Shown here piece after piece: positions 1-7,972 of a stretch of DNA of 24,873 nt (its first letter is position 1; every line of letters starts with the position of its first letter). The stretch comes from Bacillota bacterium (lineage in GTDB: Bacteria > Bacillota > Clostridia > Peptostreptococcales > Anaerovoracaceae), in NCBI GenBank assembly GCA_017534025.1, contig JAFWDF010000017.1:1-24873 (forward strand). The letters run 5' to 3'. The notes beneath the pieces were generated by a model, which was given only the letters and a program-made list of their open reading frames with translations, did no database searches and was not told the origin of the DNA. Both the position numbers and the translations under genes were made by a program.

Positions 1-1025
1 AGCATGCAGATGCCGAGACCGGAGAGCGCCATGCCGGAAGAGGCCAGCTTATACGGTGAATGCCGGTCGGACAGTCTTCCCGCGAACCCGGAAAACAGTG
101 CCTGCACAGCGGGCGCCGTGATGAGCAGCAGTCCGGCGCTGCGGGGCGTAAACCCGCGGACATTCTGCAGGTAAATCGACAGGACATAGCTGACCGAGTA
201 GGACGCTCCGTAGTTGAGGAGAGCTGCCAGATTGGACAGCGCAAACGGCCGGTTGCCGGTAAAGAGGGACAGGTTCAGCAGCGGGGACGGAGCTCTCAGC
301 TCATGCCGGACAAACAGTACAGAGACCAGAATTCCGCCAGCCAGTATGAGCCATGCGAAGGAATGGCTGGTCAGCTCCGTCAGTCCGTACAGGATCATGG
401 AAATCGCAGCCAGATACAGGAAAATGCCGGGTATATCCAGAGAGATATGGTCCGGATGCCGCTGCTCCGGTTCTTTCAGAATCAGCACGATCGCCAGGCA
501 GGCCAGTATGCCGGCCCCCATGGAAAAGAAGAAAATCGACCGCCATCCGAAATAATGGTTCAGCTGCCCGCCAAGCACCGGTCCGAGAGAAAGACCGAGA
601 TACGTCAGCGTGACAGAGATTCCCATCATTCTGCCGCGGACGGAAGGCGGAAAAATCGCGGAGATCAGAGCCATGGCGGTGGCGAAGATCATGGATGCGC
701 CGAATCCCTGCACAGCCCGGCCGATCAGCAGTACCGGGAGATTGGGCGCCATTCCGCAGAAAAGGGATGCAGCGGTAAAAACAGACGCGCCGCTCAGAAG
801 AAACCTTTTCTTTCCGTACAGGTCGGCAATCCGGCCGAAGGGCACGGAAAAAGCAGTGGAAAACAGCAAAAAAATGGTGATCACCCATCCCACACTGACT
901 GCGCCGGCGGAAAATCCCGCGCTGATGGAGGGGATGGACAGGTTCAGGGAGCTGCTCATAAAAGGTGTAATAAAGGAAGTGAGTCCCAGCGGAATCATCT
1001 GCCGGTAAGATATTTTTTCTGCCAT
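1..1025 (-). CDS. MFS drug-efflux transporter, 3' end missing (window edge)
   Basis: Reading the minus strand from ATG at 1025 gives an uninterrupted frame of 341 codons that runs off the left edge, so the C-terminal part is missing. The start follows a GGAG site by about 8 nt. The translation is strongly hydrophobic, with successive membrane helices. It carries the MFS motif A signature GRIADLYGKKR between helices 2 and 3 (about residues 64-74), followed by LLIGRAVQGFGAS and GPVLGGQL, which resemble motifs B and C of proton-driven drug antiporters. This pattern fits the DHA2 (EmrB/QacA, 14-helix) group, although the missing part prevents a helix count. The expected role is proton-coupled export of a small molecule across the cytoplasmic membrane. 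The substrate cannot be told. It is divergent from glyA. Confidence 0.9.
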   Translation of the reverse strand, partial: MAEKISYRQMIPLGLTSFITPFMSSSLNLSIPSISAGFSAGAVSVGWVITIFLLFSTAFSVPFGRIADLYGKKRFLLSGASVFTAASLFCGMAPNLPVLLIGRAVQGFGASMIFATAMALISAIFPPSVRGRMMGISVTLTYLGLSLGPVLGGQLNHYFGWRSIFFFSMGAGILACLAIVLILKEPEQRHPDHISLDIPGIFLYLAAISMILYGLTELTSHSFAWLILAGGILVSVLFVRHELRAPSPLLNLSLFTGNRPFALSNLAALLNYGASYSVSYVLSIYLQNVRGFTPRSAGLLLITAPAVQALFSGFAGRLSDRHSPYKLASSGMALSGLGICM

Positions 1026-1075
1026 GATGGTTCTCCAAAGATATTCCGGTTATTTTAAAATCCGGCTTGATAAAA

Positions 1076-1091
1076 AGCAAATCATTTTGCT
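1076..1091. repeat. 16-bp inverted repeat between the MFS gene and glyA
   Basis: AGCAAA and TTTGCT arms around a TCAT centre lie just upstream of the glyA -35 box, in the intergenic space shared with the divergent MFS gene. The position would suit an operator for either gene. Chance is not excluded for 6-bp arms. Confidence 0.35.
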
Positions 1092-1101
1092 GTGGAATGG
1101 T

Positions 1102-1130
1102 TTGACGTATGATTCTTTCTGCTATATAAT
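1102..1130 (+). promoter_or_regulatory. Sigma-A promoter of glyA
   Basis: TTGACG (1102-1107) and TATAAT (1125-1130) are separated by exactly 17 bp, close to perfect consensus. Transcription would begin near 1137, giving a leader of about 145 nt before glyA. Confidence 0.8.
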
Positions 1131-1141
1131 TCGTTTAATAC

Positions 1142-1171
1142 GGCTTTTTCGGACGGTGTCCGGAAGAAGCC
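1142..1171 (+). promoter_or_regulatory. 5'-terminal stem-loop in the glyA leader
   Basis: GGCTTTTTC (1142-1150) pairs with GAAGAAGCC (1163-1171), and GGAC with GTCC, leaving one bulged G and a GGT loop. This is about 13 bp starting some 5 nt after the predicted transcript start. No T-run follows, so it is not a simple terminator. It could stabilise the mRNA 5' end or be part of an unassigned control element. Confidence 0.5.
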
Positions 1172-1280
1172 TGTGATATGCGCTGTAAATGTTGTTTTCA
1201 GCATTATACCACAATCAGGTGACAATCTGCATATGCGGTGCCGGAGAGGCAGCGTGTTTCAAAAGGAGAGGAACTGGAAA

Positions 1281-2522
1281 ATGAAATATGATCATATCAG
1301 AATGACTGACCCGGAAGTGTTCGAAGCGATCTGCCAGGAGGAAACCAGGCAGGAAAACAAAATTGAAATGATCGCTTCCGAAAATATCGTCAGTGAGGCG
1401 GTACTGGAGGCAGTGGGAAGTGTTCTGACAAATAAATATGCCGAAGGGTATCCGGGAAAACGGTACTACGGAGGCTGCGAATACGTGGATGTAGTTGAGG
1501 AGCTGGCCAGAGAGCGGATGAAAGCGCTTTTCGGCGCGGAGCATGCCAATGTGCAGGCGCACAGCGGCGCCAGTGCCAATACGGCTGTGTACCAGGCGGT
1601 GCTGAATTACGGAGATACGGTAATGGGAATGGACCTCTCCAACGGCGGACACCTGACGCACGGATCCCCGGTCAATTATTCCGGAAAATCCTATCATTTT
1701 GTTTCCTATGGCATCAATCCGGAAACCGGCCGGCTGGATTATGATCAGATCCGCGAACTGGCGTTGAAGCACCGGCCGAAGCTCATTGTCGCGGGTGCCA
1801 GTGCCTATCCGCGTGTTATTGATCCGGCCCGGTTCCGGAAGATCGCCGATGAAATCGGCGCCATCAGCATGTTTGATATGGCGCACATTGCCGGCCTGGT
1901 GGCGGCGGGCTGCCATCCGAATCCGGTGGAGAGCTGCCAGATCGTCACTACGACCACCCATAAGACGCTGCGGGGACCGCGCGGCGGTGCGATTCTCTGC
2001 ACAAAGGAATATGCGGCCGCGATCGACAAGACTATTTTCCCGGGCTTCCAGGGCGGTCCGCTGATGCATGTGATCGCCGGAAAAGCGGTCTGCTTCCACG
2101 AAGCTTCGCAGGAATCCTTCCGGGAATATATCCGCCAGGTGGTTCGCAATGCGCAGGTTATGGCGGACGCGCTGCTGGAAAAAGGCTTTGAACTGGTATC
2201 CGGCGGGACGGATAATCACCTCGTGCTGGTCAGCCTGGTCAATAAGGGAGTCACTGGAAGAGATGCTGAAAAATGGCTGGATCTGGCCAACATTACCACG
2301 AATAAAAATGCCGTGCCGAATGATCCGCAGAGCCCGTTCATTACCAGCGGCCTCCGGCTTGGCACGCCGGCCATGACTTCCCGCGGATTCAAAGAAGATG
2401 AAGTCCGCAGAACGATTGACGCGCTGGCGCTGGTCATTGAAGGAAAAGGCAGTGAGCAGTCCATCGAACAGGCTAAGAAAATCGTTGCGGAGCTGACGGC
2501 CGCGCATCCTGTACATAAGTAA
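1281..2522 (+). CDS. glyA: Serine hydroxymethyltransferase
   Basis: This 413-aa PLP enzyme interconverts serine plus tetrahydrofolate with glycine plus 5,10-methylene-tetrahydrofolate in the cytosol, the main entry to one-carbon metabolism. The frame is open from 1173, but ATG 1281 is chosen because it follows the strong site AAAGGAGAGG by 10 nt and gives the usual family length and N-terminus. Visible motifs are MIASENIVS (30-38), KYAEGYPGKRYYGG (52-65), the aspartate/histidine pair in FDMAHIAGL (198-206) that contacts the cofactor ring, and TTTTHKTLRGPRGG (223-236), whose Lys228 forms the PLP Schiff base. It is the first gene after the promoter at 1102-1130, and the DUF815 ATPase follows 13 nt after its stop, so the two probably share a transcript. 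Confidence 0.97.
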   Translation: MKYDHIRMTDPEVFEAICQEETRQENKIEMIASENIVSEAVLEAVGSVLTNKYAEGYPGKRYYGGCEYVDVVEELARERMKALFGAEHANVQAHSGASANTAVYQAVLNYGDTVMGMDLSNGGHLTHGSPVNYSGKSYHFVSYGINPETGRLDYDQIRELALKHRPKLIVAGASAYPRVIDPARFRKIADEIGAISMFDMAHIAGLVAAGCHPNPVESCQIVTTTTHKTLRGPRGGAILCTKEYAAAIDKTIFPGFQGGPLMHVIAGKAVCFHEASQESFREYIRQVVRNAQVMADALLEKGFELVSGGTDNHLVLVSLVNKGVTGRDAEKWLDLANITTNKNAVPNDPQSPFITSGLRLGTPAMTSRGFKEDEVRRTIDALALVIEGKGSEQSIEQAKKIVAELTAAHPVHK

Positions 2523-2535
2523 AAGGAAATCGTCC

Positions 2536-3783
2536 ATGAAAATAGAAAGGCTTTTGTTTTTTGATAATGTCCGGACCGATGAGACCATTTCGCTGGGGAT
2601 CCGGATCTACAACGCGGTGATGCACAGCCGGGAGGATCATGTGAATCCGACGGTACTGGAGGGCTATTATGAGCTGCAGCGCCGTCTCCTGCGCAATCAG
2701 GACGAGGGGGCAGGAACAGGGTCTTACTGGGAGAACTATGTGTATAAAAAGGTGGCGGAAAGCGAAAACCGCTTCAGCCTGGCTGCCGAACAGGGCCGTC
2801 AGGATACCGCGATCCGGCAGCTGGCTGCCGGCGACGCGGCCGACCTGCGTGAACTGGTTTCCGGAAACTGGGAGGAAGTAGTACGCCGGATCGCCGACGG
2901 ACGTCCCAGCGTCTGTACGACACCGTATGCGGGTCCGGTTTCCGAACGGCTGCAAAGCGTTGCAGAGGCACTGCAAGAAGCGGAAGCGGAAGGCGTTACG
3001 GCTGCGCTGGAAAATCATTACCATAAATATTGCTGTGGAATACTCGGAAAATACAGGGCGTTTACCTGGGAAGGCCGCCTGAAGGGTGTGGAACATCCGG
3101 ATCCGATTACGTTCGAGGATCTGGTAGGCTATGAACGGCAGAAGGAACAGCTGATCCGCAATACAACGGCGTTCCTGAGAGGCAAGCGGGCAAACAATGT
3201 CCTGCTTTACGGAGACAAGGGCACCGGAAAATCCTCCAGTGTCAAGGCTCTGCTGAATCGTTTTGCGCCGGACGGCCTCCGGCTGATCAGCATTCAGAAA
3301 GACAAAATTTTTGATGTGTCCGCCATTATGGACAGCGTGGCGAACCGGGGCGGCAGGTTCATTATTTTTATCGATGATCTGTCGTTTGAGGAAACAGAAA
3401 TAGAATACAAGCGGTTTAAGTCTATCCTGGAAGGCGGAGTGGAACTGCAGCCGGAAAATGTACTGATTTATGTCACCTCCAATCGCCGCAATCTCGTCAA
3501 AGAGATGTGGGGAGACCGGGGGGAGAACGGAGAAGTGCATGTGAACGACGGGATACAGGAACGCCTGTCGCTGGCAGACCGCTTCGGCCTGACCATTACG
3601 TTCGGCGCACCGGATAAGAAATTGTACAATGAAATCGTCAAGGCCATTGCGAAGAGGGAAGGCCTGCAGATGGACGAAGAGCAGCTGCTGGCGGAAGCCA
3701 ATATCTGGGATCTGCGCCAGACGAGCCGTTCCGGTCGTTCGGCCAGACAGTTTATCACCCATCTGGCCGGTGAAGAACGGTAA
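2536..3783 (+). CDS. DUF815 family AAA+ ATPase
   Basis: This 415-aa cytosolic protein has an N-terminal helical part of about 190 residues and then an AAA+ core. The core shows Walker A GDKGTGKS at 226-233, Walker B FIIFIDD at 275-281, and a downstream ILIYVTSNRRNLV-like sensor 1 segment (VLIYVTSNRRN). The sequence EHPDPITFEDLVGYERQKEQL just before the core is characteristic of DUF815. The biochemical role of this family is not established; by fold it should couple ATP hydrolysis to remodelling a protein or nucleic-acid partner. The Shine-Dalgarno AAAAGGAAA overlaps the glyA stop region, so translation follows glyA closely. Its 3' end faces the ModA-like gene with only 8 bp between the stops. 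Confidence 0.9.
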   Translation: MKIERLLFFDNVRTDETISLGIRIYNAVMHSREDHVNPTVLEGYYELQRRLLRNQDEGAGTGSYWENYVYKKVAESENRFSLAAEQGRQDTAIRQLAAGDAADLRELVSGNWEEVVRRIADGRPSVCTTPYAGPVSERLQSVAEALQEAEAEGVTAALENHYHKYCCGILGKYRAFTWEGRLKGVEHPDPITFEDLVGYERQKEQLIRNTTAFLRGKRANNVLLYGDKGTGKSSSVKALLNRFAPDGLRLISIQKDKIFDVSAIMDSVANRGGRFIIFIDDLSFEETEIEYKRFKSILEGGVELQPENVLIYVTSNRRNLVKEMWGDRGENGEVHVNDGIQERLSLADRFGLTITFGAPDKKLYNEIVKAIAKREGLQMDEEQLLAEANIWDLRQTSRSGRSARQFITHLAGEER

Positions 3784-3791
3784 GGACGGCG

Positions 3792-4607
3792 TTATGACGC
3801 CATGATGTAATTGTGTTTTTTCCAGATTTTATTTGCATCCCCGGATTTCAGGAAATCCAGAAATGCTGCCTGCGCTTCCTTATCGGAGCAGGTAGACAGA
3901 CTCAGAGCAGGAACTGTCCGGGAATAGCCTGACAGATCTGCGCTGTGCAGAATCTGAACGCCTTCCGCTTCGGAGGCAGGTTCGTTCCAGACAATCGCTG
4001 CGTCCGCTTCGCCGGATTGCAGGGCTTCCAGGAGCGCTTCATGCCCTTCGATGAAGGAAATGTTTTCGCCGGAAGGGTCGATGTCGTTGTCACTGAGAAT
4101 CTGGATGCCGATCTTGCCGATGAGATCACTTTTGGTGTCAGCCAGATAAACCTTTTTTCTGGACAGTGCCTTGAGATTGGTGATCCGTCCGGGGTTTCCG
4201 GCAGGAACGGCCAGTACCGGCAGTCTTTCAACCAGCGGGAGGGAATCGGCAATATAGCCTTCGCTTTTCAGTGTGCCCGTTTCACTCTTTGCAGAAGCGA
4301 TGAAGATATCGCCGGTGTACCGGGAGCGGATCTGATTGGTCAGCTGTTCCTCCGTACCGAAAATAATCTCGGCGGTGGCACCGGTTTGCTGTTCGAATGC
4401 CGTTGTAATATCGGCCAGCGGAGCCTGCATGTCCACATCGCAGAATATCTGCAGGTGGTGTCCGCTGAGAGGGCCTGTCCGGGTTTCCGTACCCGCTTCG
4501 CTGCTGTTTACGGCACCTGTTTTTCCGGTATTGTTTTCGGAACCGCATCCCGATGCGCTGATCAGCAGTACAGCACAGAGCAGGAGCATGAAAATTCGTC
4601 TTTTCAA
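3792..4607 (-). CDS. ModA-like substrate-binding lipoprotein, orphan
   Basis: This 271-aa protein starts with a lipoprotein signal: basic MKRR, a hydrophobic stretch, then SASG before Cys21. After a short linker the mature part follows the periplasmic binding type-2 fold of molybdate-binding ModA: LQIFCDVDMQAPL, FEQQTGATAEIIFGTEEQL, GDIFIASA, PVLAVPAGNP and SGEADAAIVW all align with ModA blocks. The serine-containing ligand loops of ModA (AASL and GSG types) here read CDVD and GTE, so the ligand may not be molybdate; tungstate or another anion is possible. No permease or ATPase gene lies beside it. ATG 4607 follows AGAGG by about 8 nt. The XRE regulator gene ends 16 bp upstream and is probably co-transcribed. 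Confidence 0.8.
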   Translation of the reverse strand: MKRRIFMLLLCAVLLISASGCGSENNTGKTGAVNSSEAGTETRTGPLSGHHLQIFCDVDMQAPLADITTAFEQQTGATAEIIFGTEEQLTNQIRSRYTGDIFIASAKSETGTLKSEGYIADSLPLVERLPVLAVPAGNPGRITNLKALSRKKVYLADTKSDLIGKIGIQILSDNDIDPSGENISFIEGHEALLEALQSGEADAAIVWNEPASEAEGVQILHSADLSGYSRTVPALSLSTCSDKEAQAAFLDFLKSGDANKIWKKHNYIMAS

Positions 4608-4623
4608 TGTAATAACCTCTGCA

Positions 4624-5001
4624 TTAATTGTTATTTTGAATGGAATTAAGATATAGCATCTGAATTTCGGTTACCAGAGAGAGTTTTTCTTCTCCGGTGA
4701 GGGCGCTGCCGGTAAAGAGCTCTTCCAGACGGTCCATGATGGTCCGGATCCCGGCGGCCGGATCCGCCGCGGTTTCTTCAGCGGAAGCATCCTCCGAAAG
4801 CGGATGATCGCTCATCAGACTGGAGACTTTGCAGCCGAAGACTTCCGCCAGCCGAACGTAAGTGATATGCTTCTTCGGACAGCGGCCTTCCGTTTCCCAG
4901 CCGCGAACGGTTCGCAGCGTGACCTGCACAGCATCGCCCAGCTCGCCTTGTGAAAGGCCTGCCTGCCTGCGCAATTCTCTGATTTTTTCGCCAAATGTCA
5001 T
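4624..5001 (-). CDS. XRE-family transcriptional regulator
   Basis: This 125-aa protein has an N-terminal Cro/CI-type helix-turn-helix (about residues 4-60). The segment AGLSQGELGDAVQVTLRTVRGWE holds the two helices of the motif. The C-terminal half is acidic and alanine-rich, followed by a short helical end, with no recognisable sensor domain. ATG 5001 is preceded by GGAGG at good spacing. Its downstream neighbour is the ModA-like lipoprotein, so a role in controlling that gene or sensing the same ligand is plausible but unproven. It is divergent from the DUF1292-like gene. Confidence 0.88.
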   Translation of the reverse strand: MTFGEKIRELRRQAGLSQGELGDAVQVTLRTVRGWETEGRCPKKHITYVRLAEVFGCKVSSLMSDHPLSEDASAEETAADPAAGIRTIMDRLEELFTGSALTGEEKLSLVTEIQMLYLNSIQNNN

Positions 5002-5018
5002 GAGCGCACCTCCAATTA

Positions 5019-5048
5019 ATTTTAATAAGCTGCGGAAGTGTTTGTCAA
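5019..5048 (-). promoter_or_regulatory. Possible promoter of the XRE-modA-like pair
   Basis: On the minus strand a perfect TTGACA (5048-5043) is followed after 18 bp by TAAAAT (5024-5019). The predicted transcript start falls almost on the Shine-Dalgarno of the XRE gene, so the -10 assignment is uncertain. Confidence 0.35.
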
Positions 5049-5064
5049 CTACTGAAATACGAGG

Positions 5065-5093
5065 TTCATTTTTCCCGGCGGTTAGTGTATAAT
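5065..5093 (+). promoter_or_regulatory. Likely promoter of the DUF1292-like gene
   Basis: A perfect TATAAT (5088-5093) lies in the divergent intergenic space. The -35 at 17 bp distance is weak (TTCATT). The leader would be about 110 nt, with a small ACCGG/CCGGT hairpin near 5175-5193 just before the ribosome binding site. Confidence 0.45.
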
Positions 5094-5211
5094 ATTTCGT
5101 GTTAATGGTTTACATTACGGTGCCCGCGGAGCATTCCGGAAAGGGAGTGCGGATTCGTTCCCGGAGTACAAACACCGGTCCGGCAGGCCGGTTCGGAAAG
5201 GATTATTGCAC

Positions 5212-5613
5212 ATGAAAAATAAAATTGACCGAATTGATTTAGCTGACTTAACAGAGACTGAAATGAATGAAGCGCTGGCGGAGCAGGCGTTCATTCCAAA
5301 GAATTTAGTTCAGAATTATATGGATACCGGCGGGCAGCAGATCAGTGATCTGGATCCGTCCCATGCAGTGCAGGTGTTCCATGTGCTGAGTGAAGAAGGG
5401 GAGATGGTGGAAGCCGAACTTCTGGAATTGCTGGACATGGACGACAAGACCTTCGCGATTTACAGAGCGCCGCTGAAGAAAGACGGCAGCCTTGCGGTGG
5501 ATGCTTGCCGCGTGGAGAAAGACCAGAACGGATTTGACCACATTGGGCTTATTGACGACGAGTCGGATAAGCGCATGATCCGTGAATATATCAACAGTGA
5601 ATGGCGGGATTAA
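5212..5613 (+). CDS. Small DUF1292-like acidic protein
   Basis: This 133-aa soluble, acidic protein has no membrane segment. The C-terminal half (about residues 65-130, from EAELLELLDMDDKTFAIYRA to the end) has the layout of DUF1292 proteins: a hydrophobic beta segment, a conserved TFAIY-like strand, an acidic loop, a DxCRVEKDxNG-like strand and an ISDEEE-like ending. The match is by eye and only moderate. The function is unknown. ATG 5212 is preferred over the in-frame TTG two codons upstream because GGAAAGGA sits 10 nt before it. A strong terminator follows directly, so it appears to be monocistronic. Confidence 0.7.
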   Translation: MKNKIDRIDLADLTETEMNEALAEQAFIPKNLVQNYMDTGGQQISDLDPSHAVQVFHVLSEEGEMVEAELLELLDMDDKTFAIYRAPLKKDGSLAVDACRVEKDQNGFDHIGLIDDESDKRMIREYINSEWRD

Positions 5614-5636
5614 TGATCCGGAAACGGATCGTGCGG

Positions 5637-5678
5637 GGAGCTGCGGCGGGATCCGTTCGGATCGGCAGCTTCCTTTTT
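5637..5678 (+). terminator. Rho-independent terminator after the DUF1292-like gene
   Basis: GGAGCTGC (5637-5644) pairs with GCAGCT-TCC (5665-5673), with an inner GATCC/GGATC stem, followed by TTTTT. It lies only 18 nt before the dinB start. Confidence 0.8.
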
Positions 5679-5695
5679 GCTTGCTGGGGTGAATG

Positions 5696-6943
5696 ATGAA
5701 CAGAAAACCGAAGAGACTGATCTTTCATGTGGATGTGAACAGCGCCTATCTGTCCTGGGAAGCCGTCCGCAGACTGGCGGAGGGAGAAGACGATCTGCGC
5801 CTGATTCCTTCTGCCGTGGGAGGTAACCGGGCGAAGCGCACCGGTATTATTCTGTCCAAATCCATCCCGGCAAAAAAATACGGCGTTCGAACCGGTGAAC
5901 CGGTTGCCATGGCGCTGCGAAAATGTCCCTCTCTGGTGCTGGTACCGCCGGACTTCCGTCTGTACCGGACAAGTTCCAAAGCGTTTCTGCGGATCTGCAG
6001 GGAATTTGCACCGGTGGTCGAGCAGTTTTCCGTGGATGAATGTTTTCTGGATATGACAGGTACGGAATTGCTGTATCCGGATCCCGCTGCCGCGGCGCTT
6101 ATTCTGAAAGACCGGATCCGGGACGAACTGGGTTTTACCGTGAATGTCGGCATCGGCGAAAACAGACTGACCGCCAAAATGGCCAGTGATTTTGAAAAGC
6201 CGGACCGGGTGCATACTCTTTTTTCGGAGGAAATACCGGATAAACTCTGGCCGCTGCCGGCGGGAGAATTGTTTTCCGTCGGAAAATCCAAGGCAGATCG
6301 TCTCCGTGCGGCCGGAATACGAACCGTAGGGGATCTGGCTGCTGCGCCGCCGGACCGGCTGCAGGCAGTTCTGGGGCGGAAGGCGGCAGCACAGATCCAG
6401 GCTTTCGCCAGAGGACAGGATGATACACCGGTATCCGGGGAGAGGCCGGAAGCAAAAGGATACAATATTTCCGTGACTCTGGAAGAGGATGTGGAGGACA
6501 GGGAACATGCCCTGGCAATTCTTCTTCTCCTTGCGGACAGCGTGACGGCAAGGATGCGTTCGGAAGGCGGCCGGGCATACTGTGTAGGAGTCAGTCTCCG
6601 TACCGGCAGATTTGTGGACCGTTCGCATCAGACTACCCTGCAGCAGCCCACGGACATTACATCGGAAGTATACAGGATCTGTGAGAAGCTGTTCGATGAA
6701 CTGTGGAAAAAAGAACCGCTCCGTTTGCTGGGGATCAACCTGACCGACATTACCAGAAGCAGAGAAGAGCAGTTATCGCTGTTTCCGGATGAGGATCTGA
6801 AAAAAGAGCAGCAGGTGGACAGGGCCATTGACGCCATCCGGCAGCGGTTCGGCTCCGGCAGTATCGTACGGGGGGCTTCGCTGGATACCGGCATCGAAGT
6901 AGGAAGAAAATATAAAGCAGGTATGGACGATCCGTCCGAATAG
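5696..6943 (+). CDS. dinB: DNA polymerase IV (Y-family translesion polymerase)
   Basis: This error-prone polymerase copies past damaged template. The domains are in the usual order. The palm/finger part carries HVDVNSAYLSWEA, the first catalytic Asp in DVN, and QFSVDECFLD, the SxDE pair. The thumb carries VNVGIGENRLTAKMASDFEKP. A little-finger domain follows. QLSLF near residue 360 is a classic sliding-clamp binding motif, followed by about 50 residues as in Bacillota DinB/UvrX-like proteins. Two ATG codons lie side by side at 5693 and 5696. The second is preferred because the GGGG site at 5686-5689 is then 6 nt away. A terminator immediately upstream and the lack of a visible promoter between suggest read-through expression or a promoter inside the terminator. 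I saw no LexA-type operator. Confidence 0.94.
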   Translation: MNRKPKRLIFHVDVNSAYLSWEAVRRLAEGEDDLRLIPSAVGGNRAKRTGIILSKSIPAKKYGVRTGEPVAMALRKCPSLVLVPPDFRLYRTSSKAFLRICREFAPVVEQFSVDECFLDMTGTELLYPDPAAAALILKDRIRDELGFTVNVGIGENRLTAKMASDFEKPDRVHTLFSEEIPDKLWPLPAGELFSVGKSKADRLRAAGIRTVGDLAAAPPDRLQAVLGRKAAAQIQAFARGQDDTPVSGERPEAKGYNISVTLEEDVEDREHALAILLLLADSVTARMRSEGGRAYCVGVSLRTGRFVDRSHQTTLQQPTDITSEVYRICEKLFDELWKKEPLRLLGINLTDITRSREEQLSLFPDEDLKKEQQVDRAIDAIRQRFGSGSIVRGASLDTGIEVGRKYKAGMDDPSE

Positions 6944-6994
6944 ATTGCAGAATTATAAGTTGAAGTGAAGCAGATTGATAACAGGAGGTATTTT

Positions 6995-7765
6995 ATGCTG
7001 AAGAATCCGGAGAAAGTGAAAAACGATCTGGTGGAATGGATCCGGACCTATTTTGAGGAGAATGGTCCGGGCTGCATGTGCGTAGTCGGTATTTCCGGCG
7101 GCAAGGATTCCAGTGTGACCGCGGCGCTGTGCGCGGAAGCCCTGGGCAAAGACCGGGTCGTCGGTGTGATGATGCCGGACGGGGTGCAGGCGGATATCGC
7201 CGATTCCATCGAACTGGTGAATCATCTGGGCATTCCTTCGCTGACCGTGGATATTTCTGCTGCGGTAAAAGGACTGAAAGGGGCCATTGAGGGGGCCGAA
7301 GGATTCAGTACTATATGCGGCGCACCGGAGCTTTCCAAAGACACTATGATCGGCATGCCGGCCAGAATCCGCATGACAACACTGTATGCGGTGGGGCAGT
7401 CACTGCCGGGCGGCGCCAGAGTGGCAAATACCTGCAACCGGTCCGAGGATTATGTGGGCTATTCGACAAAATACGGCGATGCCGCAGGCGATTTTACGCC
7501 GCTCTCCAACCTGCTTGTACATGAAGTACGCCAGATCGGAACGGTTCTGGGTCTTCCGCAGCATCTGATTCAGAAGACGCCTTCCGACGGTCTCAGCGGG
7601 ATGTCAGACGAGGATAAACTGGGATTCACTTACGAACAGCTGGACAATTATGTACTTACCGGAATCTGCGAGGATGAAGCGGTCAAAGCGAAAATTGACC
7701 GTCTGCATAAAGCGAATCTGCATAAACTGAGACTGATGCCGGCATTTGTTCTTCAGGAAGATTAA
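6995..7765 (+). CDS. nadE: NH3-dependent NAD+ synthetase
   Basis: This 256-aa enzyme converts deamido-NAD+ to NAD+ using ATP and ammonia, the last step of NAD biosynthesis. The PP-loop GISGGKDSS (32-40) binds the AMP moiety. TCNRSEDYVGYSTKYGDAAGD and TPSDGLSGMSDEDKLGF are typical NadE motifs. There is no glutaminase domain, so it is the short, ammonia-using form, consistent with an anaerobe. The frame is open from 6965, but ATG 6995 follows ACAGGAGGT by 5 nt and gives the family N-terminus. It lies 51 bp after dinB with no clear promoter between, and a strong terminator follows. Confidence 0.96.
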   Translation: MLKNPEKVKNDLVEWIRTYFEENGPGCMCVVGISGGKDSSVTAALCAEALGKDRVVGVMMPDGVQADIADSIELVNHLGIPSLTVDISAAVKGLKGAIEGAEGFSTICGAPELSKDTMIGMPARIRMTTLYAVGQSLPGGARVANTCNRSEDYVGYSTKYGDAAGDFTPLSNLLVHEVRQIGTVLGLPQHLIQKTPSDGLSGMSDEDKLGFTYEQLDNYVLTGICEDEAVKAKIDRLHKANLHKLRLMPAFVLQED

Positions 7766-7774
7766 AATAACGCA

Positions 7775-7803
7775 AACCGCGCCATGAAAAGGCGCGGTTT
7801 TTT
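7775..7803 (+). terminator. Rho-independent terminator after nadE
   Basis: AACCGCGCC (7775-7783) and GGCGCGGTT (7791-7799) form a perfect 9-bp stem with a 7-nt loop, followed by TTTT. Confidence 0.92.
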
Positions 7804-7847
7804 GTTTTCCGGCAACATTTTCCTTGTTTTACATTTCGAAAAAAAAT

Positions 7848-7898
7848 TATCGAATATTGATAATAATATATTGACGAACATAAAATATATAATATACT
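7848..7898 (+). promoter_or_regulatory. Promoter and upstream dyad of the DUF2975-XRE pair
   Basis: TTGACG (7871-7876) and TATACT (7893-7898) are 16 bp apart in a very AT-rich stretch. An imperfect dyad, TATCGA-ATA-TTGATA (7848-7862), lies just upstream of the -35 and could be an operator, for example for the small XRE protein encoded downstream. Confidence 0.55.
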
Positions 7899-7972
7899 GA
7901 TAGTATAGGAATAAAAGGTTGATTTCCGAATGGTTCAGCGGTAATCAACCGGTGTTCGGTAGGATTTGCAGG

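Noticed and set aside
60..1058. A 332-codon plus-strand open frame at the left edge
   Set aside because: Its translation is low-complexity, Arg/Gln/Gly-rich and motif-free, while the minus strand encodes a clear MFS transporter.
1137..1280. Tetrahydrofolate or glycine riboswitch before glyA
   Set aside because: The conserved cores of those classes are not visible.
3788..3801. Bidirectional terminator between the DUF815 and ModA-like genes
   Set aside because: The stem is only GGCGT/ACGCC with no adjacent T-run on either strand.
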